Assembly (NCBI GenBank): GCA_009695405.1
Contig: SIAZ01000084.1
Coordinates: forward strand, 1 to 13,469
Direction: 5' to 3'
DNA: 13,469 nt
Origin: Pedosphaera sp.
GTDB lineage: Bacteria; Verrucomicrobiota; Verrucomicrobiia; Limisphaerales; UBA9464
In this document: one piece after another, positions 5,849 to 13,148 of the stretch
Position numbering within the stretch: position 1 is the stretch's first letter
Layout: each line of letters starts with the position of its first letter
Notes under the pieces: generated by a model
Database searches by the model: none
Told to the model about the DNA's origin: nothing
Seen by the model: only the letters and a program-made list of their open reading frames with translations
Made by a program: the position numbers and the translations under genes

Positions 5849-7023
5849 GGCGTCGTTTCCCAACTCCAATCCAGCACGCTTTCCTAGGCCTCGCCCTGCT
5901 CCTCTGGATCTCACCCGCTTATGCCTGCCGCTATTCGGTCAGAGATGCCGGCTTCGTAGATCTGGGTACCCATTCTTTCCGCTTACGGAGCCGATTTTCT
6001 CAAGGGCTTTCCGAAATCCAAAGAGCCGCTCTCTTGCAAAAAGCTAGAGTCCTTCTTTCCGACTCTAATATTTCGGTTGTTGAGCTCTCCGATTCCACTG
6101 ATTCACAACACCCACCGGGATTCCTTCTCGAAGCTGACACGGGGCAAGGTCTTTCTATTCCTGTTGGCAAAGGTTCTTCAGCCGAATTTGAAGTCGCCTT
6201 ACATTCCATCGCTTCCTCCCCCACTCGCGATCGCCTTTATCAAGAAGCTCTAAGGGCTTACGCTGTGGTGCTTTTAATTGAGGGAACCGATACCTCGGCC
6301 AACCTACGGGCTCGTGCGGATGCCCAAACAGCAATCGAGGCTACCACACGGCTTTTAGCCTCGATGCCTAAACCGGTCAGTGACCCACCTCAGCAAATCA
6401 GCCTAACTCCCGATCAACAAACTCGGGAAGCTGTTCTCCTTTGGGGCCTCGGCCTCGATCCCGCTTTAACAGACGGACCGCGGATTGTTTTGGTGTACGG
6501 ACGGGGCCGTCGTCTTGGAGTTCCTTTAGAAGGGCCTTTAATTACTCAAACAGCGTTGCGCGACCGACTGATCCTCATCGGCCAAGATTGCGAGTGCGAC
6601 CTCGACCGCGCTTGGTTGCGCGGCCCTCTCTTGCCGGGACGCTGGACTTTGTATCTTCAGAAAACCGCACTGATCCAACTCGGCTTCGATCCCTCTAACC
6701 CTATGGTGCGCGCTGAAATTAGCCGGATTGTTGAACGCGGTCCGCAGGTTGGGCAGCGCAAACGTCCACCGTCGTCAACCCAAGCGCTCGGGTATTCCGA
6801 GGATGCAGTGGAAACCTCTGGAGACTCACCGAGCGTTGACGATCCACCGGAGGTCACCGATCTTCTGCCCAAAAAACAAATCGCCTCCACTCAAGACGAC
6901 TCTCGGATCAACCAAGACACGGGGACTAAACCCAGTCATTGGGCTTGGGGACTACTTGGCATCACCCTACTTGTCGCACTAAGCGCCGGCAGTTGGTTCG
7001 CCTTTAAGGCAATACGACGATGA
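5845..7023 (+). CDS. Unrecognised exported protein with CxC motif and C-terminal membrane anchor
   Basis: I do not recognise this family. ATG 5845 overlaps the upstream stop as ATGA, so I prefer it to ATG 5806; it gives 392 residues. Residues 10-27 form a signal peptide with a likely AYA|C cut, leaving Cys28 (CRYSVRDAGFVDLG) at the mature N-terminus. It is not a proper lipobox. A mixed domain follows (about 30-205), then a second globular part (about 211-300) with IVLVYGRGRRLG, DCECDLDRAWL (C249, C251) and PLLPGRWTLYLQKTA. A low-complexity, Asp/Ser/Pro-rich linker (300-364) leads to a transmembrane helix (366-388) and an Arg-Arg tail in the cytoplasm. The chain would be held at the inner membrane facing outward. 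It overlaps the following FtsX-like gene by 4 bases, so it may be a partner of that transporter. Only three cysteines are present, which hints at metal or thiol chemistry. Confidence 0.77.
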   Translation: MRRRFPTPIQHAFLGLALLLWISPAYACRYSVRDAGFVDLGTHSFRLRSRFSQGLSEIQRAALLQKARVLLSDSNISVVELSDSTDSQHPPGFLLEADTGQGLSIPVGKGSSAEFEVALHSIASSPTRDRLYQEALRAYAVVLLIEGTDTSANLRARADAQTAIEATTRLLASMPKPVSDPPQQISLTPDQQTREAVLLWGLGLDPALTDGPRIVLVYGRGRRLGVPLEGPLITQTALRDRLILIGQDCECDLDRAWLRGPLLPGRWTLYLQKTALIQLGFDPSNPMVRAEISRIVERGPQVGQRKRPPSSTQALGYSEDAVETSGDSPSVDDPPEVTDLLPKKQIASTQDDSRINQDTGTKPSHWAWGLLGITLLVALSAGSWFAFKAIRR

Positions 7024-8174
7024 TATCCTCTTTCCAACTAATCCTCCGCGAAATGCGGCATTCACGGCTCAATACCTGCCTCTCTTTGGTGGCCATCATC
7101 GCCACGGTCGCTCTCCTCGTGGGTGTGCATTTGTTGACGGCTGCTGCGGAAAGGGAAGCACGCCGTGTCTCCCGTGATCTTGGATTCAATCTTCGTATTG
7201 TTCCGCGCAACACCGATCCAGATCGTTTCTTTTTAGAGGGCTATTCCGACCAGACGCTTCCCGAGGATGCTGTCCGACAACTGGCCAGTGCTGCAGGGAC
7301 TTTCGTCACATTTAATCACCTCACCCCCGCTCTCGAACGACGTATTCGTCTCCAAGAACGAGACTGCCTCCTGACTGGCCTAGGGCAGTCCGTCACTGGA
7401 CCGGGTGAAAAAAAACAGCCCATGGGTTTTCATATCCCTCTGGGTAAAGCACATGTCGGCTTTCTTCTCGCCCACCATTTCAACTTAAAAAACGGATCTT
7501 CTCTTCGAGTTTTAAATCGAGATTTAGTCGTGGAAAAGGTGCTGCTTGAAGCGGGGACTGACGAAGATCTGCGGCTCTATACGTCTCTTGCAGATGCCCA
7601 AACGATCCTCGGGCTTTCAGGTCGAATTAGTGAAATCAAAGCCATCGATTGCCTGTGCCTTACCGCCGATCAAGATCCACTCACTCAAATCCGTGCTGCC
7701 CTCGAAAAAGTACTGCCAGAAGCGCGTGTTCTCCAAATGAGAACTCTCGCAGACGCTCGAGCCAAACAACGACAGTCGTCCGAAAATGTCACCGCATTTG
7801 CTGTCCCGATGACGCTCCTTGCTGCCGCCCTCTGGGTCGGGACCCTGTTTATCCTTAATGTTCGGCAGCGACGATCGGAAATCGGTCTCTGGCGTGCCCT
7901 TGGCAGCGGCTCCGGTTCTATAGCCACTTTATTCCTCGGAAAAGCCGCACTCCTTGGATTAATCGGTGGAACCGTGGGCTACTTTGTCGGTACGACCATT
8001 GCACTCCAATTCGGCCCGCACCTTTTCCCAGTGACCGCTGCCAGTCTCCAAGCTAATTTCCAACTTTTCCCAAAGGCCCTCTTACTGACTTCCGCCTTTG
8101 CCGTTCTCGCCGCCTTCCTTCCTGCTATGATCGCTGTGGCACAGGATCCTGCCGGAACTCTTCGGGCCGATTAG
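7020..8174 (+). CDS. FtsX/MacB-type ABC transporter permease
   Basis: This 384-residue membrane protein has the MacB/LolC layout. One transmembrane helix (about 19-41) is followed by an extracytoplasmic domain of about 215 residues (42-257). Three more helices (about 258-280, 302-330, 352-374) form the FtsX domain. The conserved cytoplasmic stretch after helix 2 reads RQRRSEIGLWRALG (282-295), and the C-terminus ends DPAGTLRAD, typical of the family ('P...LR.e'). Such proteins do not carry solutes through a channel; they transmit ATP-driven motion to the periplasm to release lipoproteins, expel molecules or activate hydrolases. ATG 7020 overlaps the preceding stop by 4 bases, and the ATPase gene starts 2 bases after its end, so the three form a likely complex. 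The periplasmic domain has Cys116 and a CLC (211-213). The substrate is unknown. Confidence 0.87.
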   Translation: MISSFQLILREMRHSRLNTCLSLVAIIATVALLVGVHLLTAAAEREARRVSRDLGFNLRIVPRNTDPDRFFLEGYSDQTLPEDAVRQLASAAGTFVTFNHLTPALERRIRLQERDCLLTGLGQSVTGPGEKKQPMGFHIPLGKAHVGFLLAHHFNLKNGSSLRVLNRDLVVEKVLLEAGTDEDLRLYTSLADAQTILGLSGRISEIKAIDCLCLTADQDPLTQIRAALEKVLPEARVLQMRTLADARAKQRQSSENVTAFAVPMTLLAAALWVGTLFILNVRQRRSEIGLWRALGSGSGSIATLFLGKAALLGLIGGTVGYFVGTTIALQFGPHLFPVTAASLQANFQLFPKALLLTSAFAVLAAFLPAMIAVAQDPAGTLRAD

Positions 8175-8176
8175 TT

Positions 8177-8866
8177 ATGATTTCTTGCTCACAATTAACC
8201 CGGAACTTTGCCCCATCAGCGGGCTCTGTGCTCGGAATTAGCCAAGTCTCTTTCCAAGCTGATCGAGGTGAATTTGTGGTCCTCCACGGGGCGAGTGGCT
8301 CGGGAAAATCGACACTCCTCCTTATCCTCGGCGGAATGCTTCAACCAGACTCTGGCACACTCAGTCTCGACGGCTTTAATCCCTATACTTTAACCCGACC
8401 CGATGCCGCCCAATTTCGAGCGAGAACAGTCGGCTTTGTTTTTCAACTCTTCCACCTCATTCCCTATCTCGATGTCCAGCTCAATATTCTTGCGGGATTA
8501 CCCGCTGGTTCACCCAATGCCACCTCACGTGCCGATGACTTAATTAAGCAACTTGGACTTCTAGACCGCCAAAACGACTACCCTGCCACTCTCAGTGCCG
8601 GTGAACGCCAACGGGTGGCACTCGCTCGAGCCTTATTGAAGTCCCCAAAAGTGATTTTGGCCGATGAACCCACCGGCAATCTCGATCCATCCAATGCATC
8701 CATCGTCCTCGATCATCTAGACGCCTATCGGAAACGCGGTGGCACAGTCCTCCTAGCCACCCACGGCTCCGATGCCGACCGCTATGCTGACCGTATCCTT
8801 CGACTCGACGCAGGGGTTCTGGTTTCTGCTACCTCTCGTCCACCCCACCCCACTTCCCCACGATGA
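8177..8866 (+). CDS. LolD/MacB-type ABC transporter ATPase
   Basis: This 229-residue ATPase pairs with the FtsX-like permease. Walker A is GASGSGKST (38-46), the Q-loop is GFVFQLFHLIPYLDV (86-100), the signature is LSAGERQRVALARAL (139-153), Walker B is VILADEPTGNLD (159-170) and the H-loop is LLATHG (192-197). The FQ.FHLIP and ADEPTGNLD forms are diagnostic of the LolD/MacB/FtsE group and distinguish it from the importer ATPase upstream. The signature has Ala in place of the first Gly (LSAGE), a common natural variant. The start is ATG 8177, two bases after the previous stop. The C-terminal tail (SRPPHPTSPR) is proline-rich, probably a by-product of the overlap with the next gene. Confidence 0.93.
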   Translation: MISCSQLTRNFAPSAGSVLGISQVSFQADRGEFVVLHGASGSGKSTLLLILGGMLQPDSGTLSLDGFNPYTLTRPDAAQFRARTVGFVFQLFHLIPYLDVQLNILAGLPAGSPNATSRADDLIKQLGLLDRQNDYPATLSAGERQRVALARALLKSPKVILADEPTGNLDPSNASIVLDHLDAYRKRGGTVLLATHGSDADRYADRILRLDAGVLVSATSRPPHPTSPR

Positions 8867-10275
8867 CTCTTCAAAACTTCTGTACTGCCCTTATTTTAAG
8901 TGTCGGTTTAGTCCACCTAACCGCGGCCGATTGGACTACCTATCGAGGGGATTACACTCGCAGTGGTGCCAGCACCAATCCCCTGCCCGGCACCTTGGTA
9001 GAGGCTTGGTCTTGGACCTCGACTCATCCCCCTCAACCGGCTTGGCAAGGAGAGGCTAAATGGGACGGCTGGAACAAAGTCTTCGATCTCAAGCCACGTC
9101 AGATTTTTGACCGAGCTTTTCACGTGGTGGTCCAAGGTAAACGCGCCTATTTCGGTTCCTCTGCAGATGATCAAGTGCGCTGTCTCGACACTCAAACAGG
9201 CAAAGTTCTCTGGACCTTCTTCACCGAAGGCCCTGTCCGTCTCGCTCCAACTCTACTCAATAATCGCATCTTCTTTGGCTCCGATGATGGCTGTCTCTAT
9301 TGCTTAGATAATTTGAGCGGCGAACTCGTCTGGAAGGTTCGCGTCGCCCCAGAGGACCGTCGCATCCCCGGCAACGGGCGCCTTATCTCCGCTTGGCCGG
9401 TCAGAACATCGGTCATCGTTCAAGAGGGATTGGTCTTTGCCACAGCCGGTATGTTCCCAGCCGACGGCGTCCATTTGATCGCACTCGATGCAGCCAGTGG
9501 TGCTGAGAAATGGCGTCAAATCCAGACCGATCTTCCTGCCCAAGGTTATTTGTTGGCTTCCAAAACGCGTCTCTATATTCCTGCTGGACGTAACAATCCT
9601 GCGGTCTGCGACATCGCTACGGGTCGACGAACCCGTGTGGTTGAGGGTAATGGCGGCACCTACGCTTTGCTCACCGACGATATGTTGGTTTTTGGCCCGG
9701 GCCAAACCGGCCAGTTAGGCGCTGTGGAAGACTCTTCTTCTGATCAACTCGCCACCTTTCAAGGCAATCAGATGATCGTTGTAGGCGATCGATCTTATCT
9801 CCATTCCGATACGGCACTCAGTGCGCTGGATCGTAAACGTTATTTGGAATTTGCGCGGGAGCGAAAACGTCTTTCCTCTCGACAAAACGCCCTTGGTAAA
9901 AAACTCAAAACGCTCGGGACTAAACCCGAAAGCGCTTCCGAACGCGATGCACTCAAGTCGCAACTAACCGAACTCGGCAAAGGCATTGATACTGCCACTC
10001 TGGGTATGGATCAATGCCTCATCTGGAAGGTAAGATCAACGTGGCAGGAGTGTGTGATTCTCTCGGGTGAAACTCTAATAGCCGGTGGTCGCAATGAGGT
10101 AGTGGGAATCACGACCTCCAACGGTGTAGTCACTTGGCGACAACCCGTCCGAGGGATCGCCTATGGTCTCGCCGCTGCCGATGGAGCCGTCTTTGTCAGT
10201 ACCGACTCCGGGACGATTCATTGCCTCCGTCCTTCACGCCAAACCGCCTCCTCCTCTGCTGCTTTAAAGCCATGA
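8863..10275 (+). CDS. Exported PQQ-like (BamB-type) beta-propeller protein with a helical insertion
   Basis: This 470-residue protein starts at ATG 8863 (ATGA overlap with the ATPase gene) with a signal peptide, residues 1-22, likely cut TAA|DW. The mature protein begins WTTYRGDYTRSG, then carries propeller blades with the usual 'aLd..tG...W' motif: VRCLDTQTGKVLW (106-117), LYCLDNLSGELVWK (145-158), LIALDAASGAEKWR (205-218) and VVGITTSNGVVTWR (413-426). It ends in DSGTIHCLRP. Between blades, about residues 323-375, lies a strongly charged, probably coiled-coil stretch (RKRYLEFARERKRLSSRQ onward), which is unusual for a propeller. Family members include pyrroloquinoline-quinone dehydrogenases and the cofactor-free BamB scaffold. 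I see no dehydrogenase active-site Asp/Asn set or calcium motif, so scaffold or binding is more likely than catalysis. It is the shorter companion of the protein encoded next, with a 4-base overlap. Confidence 0.87.
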   Translation: MTLQNFCTALILSVGLVHLTAADWTTYRGDYTRSGASTNPLPGTLVEAWSWTSTHPPQPAWQGEAKWDGWNKVFDLKPRQIFDRAFHVVVQGKRAYFGSSADDQVRCLDTQTGKVLWTFFTEGPVRLAPTLLNNRIFFGSDDGCLYCLDNLSGELVWKVRVAPEDRRIPGNGRLISAWPVRTSVIVQEGLVFATAGMFPADGVHLIALDAASGAEKWRQIQTDLPAQGYLLASKTRLYIPAGRNNPAVCDIATGRRTRVVEGNGGTYALLTDDMLVFGPGQTGQLGAVEDSSSDQLATFQGNQMIVVGDRSYLHSDTALSALDRKRYLEFARERKRLSSRQNALGKKLKTLGTKPESASERDALKSQLTELGKGIDTATLGMDQCLIWKVRSTWQECVILSGETLIAGGRNEVVGITTSNGVVTWRQPVRGIAYGLAAADGAVFVSTDSGTIHCLRPSRQTASSSAALKP

Positions 10276-13148
10276 AAAAACGACCTCTAATCTCAACTTT
10301 TCTGTTGGGGCTAATCGCCGGTAGCCTCCTCCTTGCTGCCGACGAATCAGGCCGAATGGGCCGCTGGATCTTCGCGCCGGAATGGTTGCAAAATAACGGA
10401 CTGCGTCCCGCCTCTGGCAAACAACCCACCTTTTCGGGTCGACTCAATGTCACTCGCAATCCTGAGCCGGCGCGGATTGAACTTTCCGGTCAAGACGAAC
10501 GTATCCTCATTGGTAACACTTCCGAAAAGGAACTACTCCCCGCTCGCGATATCACTGTCGAAGCTTGGGTTCGAGTAGATCGCCCCTTGAAATTAGGAGG
10601 TATCGTGAGTGCCGTACAAGATGATGGGGACTTTGAACGGGGTTGGGTTCTTGGCTTTGTGAATTCAAGTTTCTCGTTTGCTCTTTGCTCCGAGACCACA
10701 AAAAAACTCACCTATCTCACCGCTCCAACCCCTTTCGAAACAAATCGCTGGTATCATTTAGTCGGAACCTACGACGGCTCACTCCTCCGCCTTTATGTCA
10801 ATGGACAATCCGTCGCATCAAGTCTTACACAATCGGGGGCCATTCTTTATCCAACGAATACCCCAATCGTCATTGGAGCCTATCAGGATCAGGACGAACA
10901 CTATCGCCTTTCTGGTGCTCTAACTGAAGTTGGTCTTTTTCGTCGTGCTCTCGCTCCCAGCGAACTGCTGGCTCGTTTCGATGCGCGCCAACAGGAATTC
11001 CCTGAACCCGCCCCCTTGCCTCGCTTCGTTAAACCTAGCTTCGGGCCTTTCGTTGATTGGAATGACCGTACCACCGCCACTGTGACCTGGGAAACCGACA
11101 CGGAGCAACCCACCCAAATCGAGCTCAAATCCGGTCCTAAATCGAGCTCCACATGGGGTGATCGACGTCTCACTCGACAGCATTCAGTGCGGCTCACTCA
11201 GTTACTTCCTGACCGAGAATACCGTTACAACTTGGTTTCTCCGGATCAAGCAGGTACCCCAGTTCGCAGCCGCCAATATCTGTTCGACACTTCCTTCTAT
11301 TATCAACCTCTCGCCGTTCCAGCACTCCCTTCCCTGACTTCCTCTACAAGTGTGACTCGTTCCAAAGAGATCCTACAAACGACGAGTGTGCACCAAGGCT
11401 ATTGCCTCCTCTTCGGAGCTACCAACGCAGACCTTGCCATCGAATTAGTCCGTCAAAGTAAGATGGATCTAATTCTCATTGAACCCGACCTTAGACGAGT
11501 TCACGCGCTTCGCCAAAGTCTCGATGCCGCAGGTGTTCAAGGCGTCCGCGCCACAGTCCAACACACACCCCATCCGCGTCTTTCAATCGGCAGTCTCATC
11601 GCCAATCTTATCGTCGTGGAGAACGGTCAACCTCCTTGGGTCTCTGCGGTAGAACTCCATCGCTTGCTCAGACCTTCCGGTGGCACTTGGATCGCTGATT
11701 CCGCCAACACCGATGCAGTCGCTTGGTCAAATTGGTTAAAAGGGTCTCCTCTTCAAAGTCTTACCCAAGGCAAACCCGGCGAAAGGCTCTTGGTTTTCAC
11801 CCGACCTCGCCTTCCTGGCTCTGGCGATTGGGCCCATCAATATGGCAATGCAGACAACTCCTCCTGTAGTCGTGATGAATGGGTTAAGGGCGAACTCCAA
11901 CCTGCGTGGTGGGGCGATCCTGGGCCGCGTCCAATGCCGGACCGCGGTAATCGCAATCCAGCCCCACTCAGCGTCAATGGACGGCTTTTTATTCAAGGTG
12001 ATCGTCTGCTCTTCGGTCTTGATGCCTATAATGGCTCTATCCTCTGGTCCTTCTCTTGCCCAGAAATCAGACGAGCCAATGTCACTCGGGATTGCTCCAA
12101 TATGTCTGCCGACAAAGACACTCTCTTCGTCGCTCACGGGCCCTTCTGCCTCGGTATCGATGCTCAAACTGGTCATCGTTCTCAGCGCTTCTCGCTTCCT
12201 CCCGCAATCGATGGTCCACGCGACTGGGGATTTCTAGCTGTGGATAGCGGTCTCCTTCTCGGCACCCGTACGAAACGTAATTCATCTTACCTCGGTGATG
12301 ATGGAGAATGGTACGAAGAAGATGCCGTCGACCAAATTAGTCGGGTCACTAGTGATCTCCTCTTCGCCGTAGATCCATTGACGGGTAAAGCCCTGTGGAA
12401 CTACAGCGGTGGTGCGATTTTAAATTCCACCCTCACTTTGGGTGACGGAATGATTTTTTTCTTAGAAAGCCGAAACCCAGAAGCAATCACCGCTCCGGTC
12501 GCACGTCAAAATCCGAGTATTCTCACCGATCAATGGATGGTCGCACTCGACCTAAAAACCGGACGCAAGCTCTGGCAAAAAGATCACGACTTCAGTGCCT
12601 GCAAGTTCATGACCTACCTTGTCTATGCCAAGAATACGGTGGTAGTAACTGGGACTGATGCTGGAAAGAATTTCCATACCTTCGCCTTTAATGCCCCATC
12701 GGTCAGGGGCTCCGCTTCCACTGGCGACGAAATTGTTAATTCAATTGGAGGCCGCTTGCTCTGGTCTGAATCCCACAAGGAAGGCAAGGGGCACCATAGT
12801 GGTCATCTCCAGCATCCCGTGGTCATTGGCGATTCTTTTTACTCCGATCAACGCTCCTTCAATATGGTCACTGGGGCACTTCTTCGCAGTGACCTACCCG
12901 AACGACGTGGATGCGGGGTTATGTCAGCCGCGCAAGGGGCGATTTTCTTTCGTCATCATTTTCATAGTATGTGGGATCTCGACTCGAATAAGCACACTCA
13001 GTTCGAGGGGATTCGCTCGGGTTGTTGGCTGAGTATGATCCCTGCCGGTGGGATGCTTCTCGCTCCAGAAACCAGTGCTGGTTGCTCCTGCACTCACGCA
13101 ATCCAAACCTCCATCGGTTACATTCCTAAATCGCTCGCTCGTCACTAA
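10272..13148 (+). CDS. Exported LamG / fibronectin-like / methyltransferase-like / PQQ-propeller protein
   Basis: This is a 958-residue exported multidomain protein. ATG 10272 overlaps the previous stop as ATGA and opens a signal peptide (1-22, likely LLLAA|DE). An in-frame ATG at 10134 would bury the signal peptide, so I reject it. The order is: a concanavalin/LamG domain (about 65-240, with VEAWVRV, RWYHLVGTYDG, LRLYVNGQ, IGAY and EVGLFRRALAPSEL); a fibronectin/purple-acid-phosphatase-like strand set (about 253-338, ATVTWETD and LLPDREYRYNL); a Rossmann domain resembling class I methyltransferases (about 376-512, LLFGATNADLAIEL, LILIEPDLRRV and HRLLRPSG); and a PQQ-like propeller (about 518-955). 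The propeller contains CSRDEW, WWGDPGPRPMPDRG, LFGLDAYNGSILW, VALDLKTGRKLWQ and the ending GCSCTHAIQTSIGY. From memory, close relatives occur widely in Planctomycetota and Verrucomicrobiota as uncharacterised proteins. It probably sits in the periplasm or at the outer surface, and its function is unknown. Confidence 0.9.
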   Translation: MKKRPLISTFLLGLIAGSLLLAADESGRMGRWIFAPEWLQNNGLRPASGKQPTFSGRLNVTRNPEPARIELSGQDERILIGNTSEKELLPARDITVEAWVRVDRPLKLGGIVSAVQDDGDFERGWVLGFVNSSFSFALCSETTKKLTYLTAPTPFETNRWYHLVGTYDGSLLRLYVNGQSVASSLTQSGAILYPTNTPIVIGAYQDQDEHYRLSGALTEVGLFRRALAPSELLARFDARQQEFPEPAPLPRFVKPSFGPFVDWNDRTTATVTWETDTEQPTQIELKSGPKSSSTWGDRRLTRQHSVRLTQLLPDREYRYNLVSPDQAGTPVRSRQYLFDTSFYYQPLAVPALPSLTSSTSVTRSKEILQTTSVHQGYCLLFGATNADLAIELVRQSKMDLILIEPDLRRVHALRQSLDAAGVQGVRATVQHTPHPRLSIGSLIANLIVVENGQPPWVSAVELHRLLRPSGGTWIADSANTDAVAWSNWLKGSPLQSLTQGKPGERLLVFTRPRLPGSGDWAHQYGNADNSSCSRDEWVKGELQPAWWGDPGPRPMPDRGNRNPAPLSVNGRLFIQGDRLLFGLDAYNGSILWSFSCPEIRRANVTRDCSNMSADKDTLFVAHGPFCLGIDAQTGHRSQRFSLPPAIDGPRDWGFLAVDSGLLLGTRTKRNSSYLGDDGEWYEEDAVDQISRVTSDLLFAVDPLTGKALWNYSGGAILNSTLTLGDGMIFFLESRNPEAITAPVARQNPSILTDQWMVALDLKTGRKLWQKDHDFSACKFMTYLVYAKNTVVVTGTDAGKNFHTFAFNAPSVRGSASTGDEIVNSIGGRLLWSESHKEGKGHHSGHLQHPVVIGDSFYSDQRSFNMVTGALLRSDLPERRGCGVMSAAQGAIFFRHHFHSMWDLDSNKHTQFEGIRSGCWLSMIPAGGMLLAPETSAGCSCTHAIQTSIGYIPKSLARH

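Noticed and set aside
9304..9705. Minus-strand open frame of 133 codons
   Set aside because: It lies wholly inside the propeller gene and shows no recognisable motifs; the plus frame has clear blade motifs.
10134..10271. Upstream ATG extending the last gene by 46 residues
   Set aside because: The extra stretch is Arg/Cys-rich, lies inside the preceding gene in another frame and would bury the clear signal peptide that starts at 10272.
8863..10275. PQQ-dependent alcohol dehydrogenase
   Set aside because: The propeller repeats fit, but I see no catalytic Asp/Asn/Glu set or disulfide ring typical of the quinoprotein dehydrogenases; a BamB-like scaffold fits better.
11736..12176. Minus-strand open frame of 146 codons
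   Set aside because: It is antisense to the conserved propeller of the last gene and has no recognisable domain or signal.
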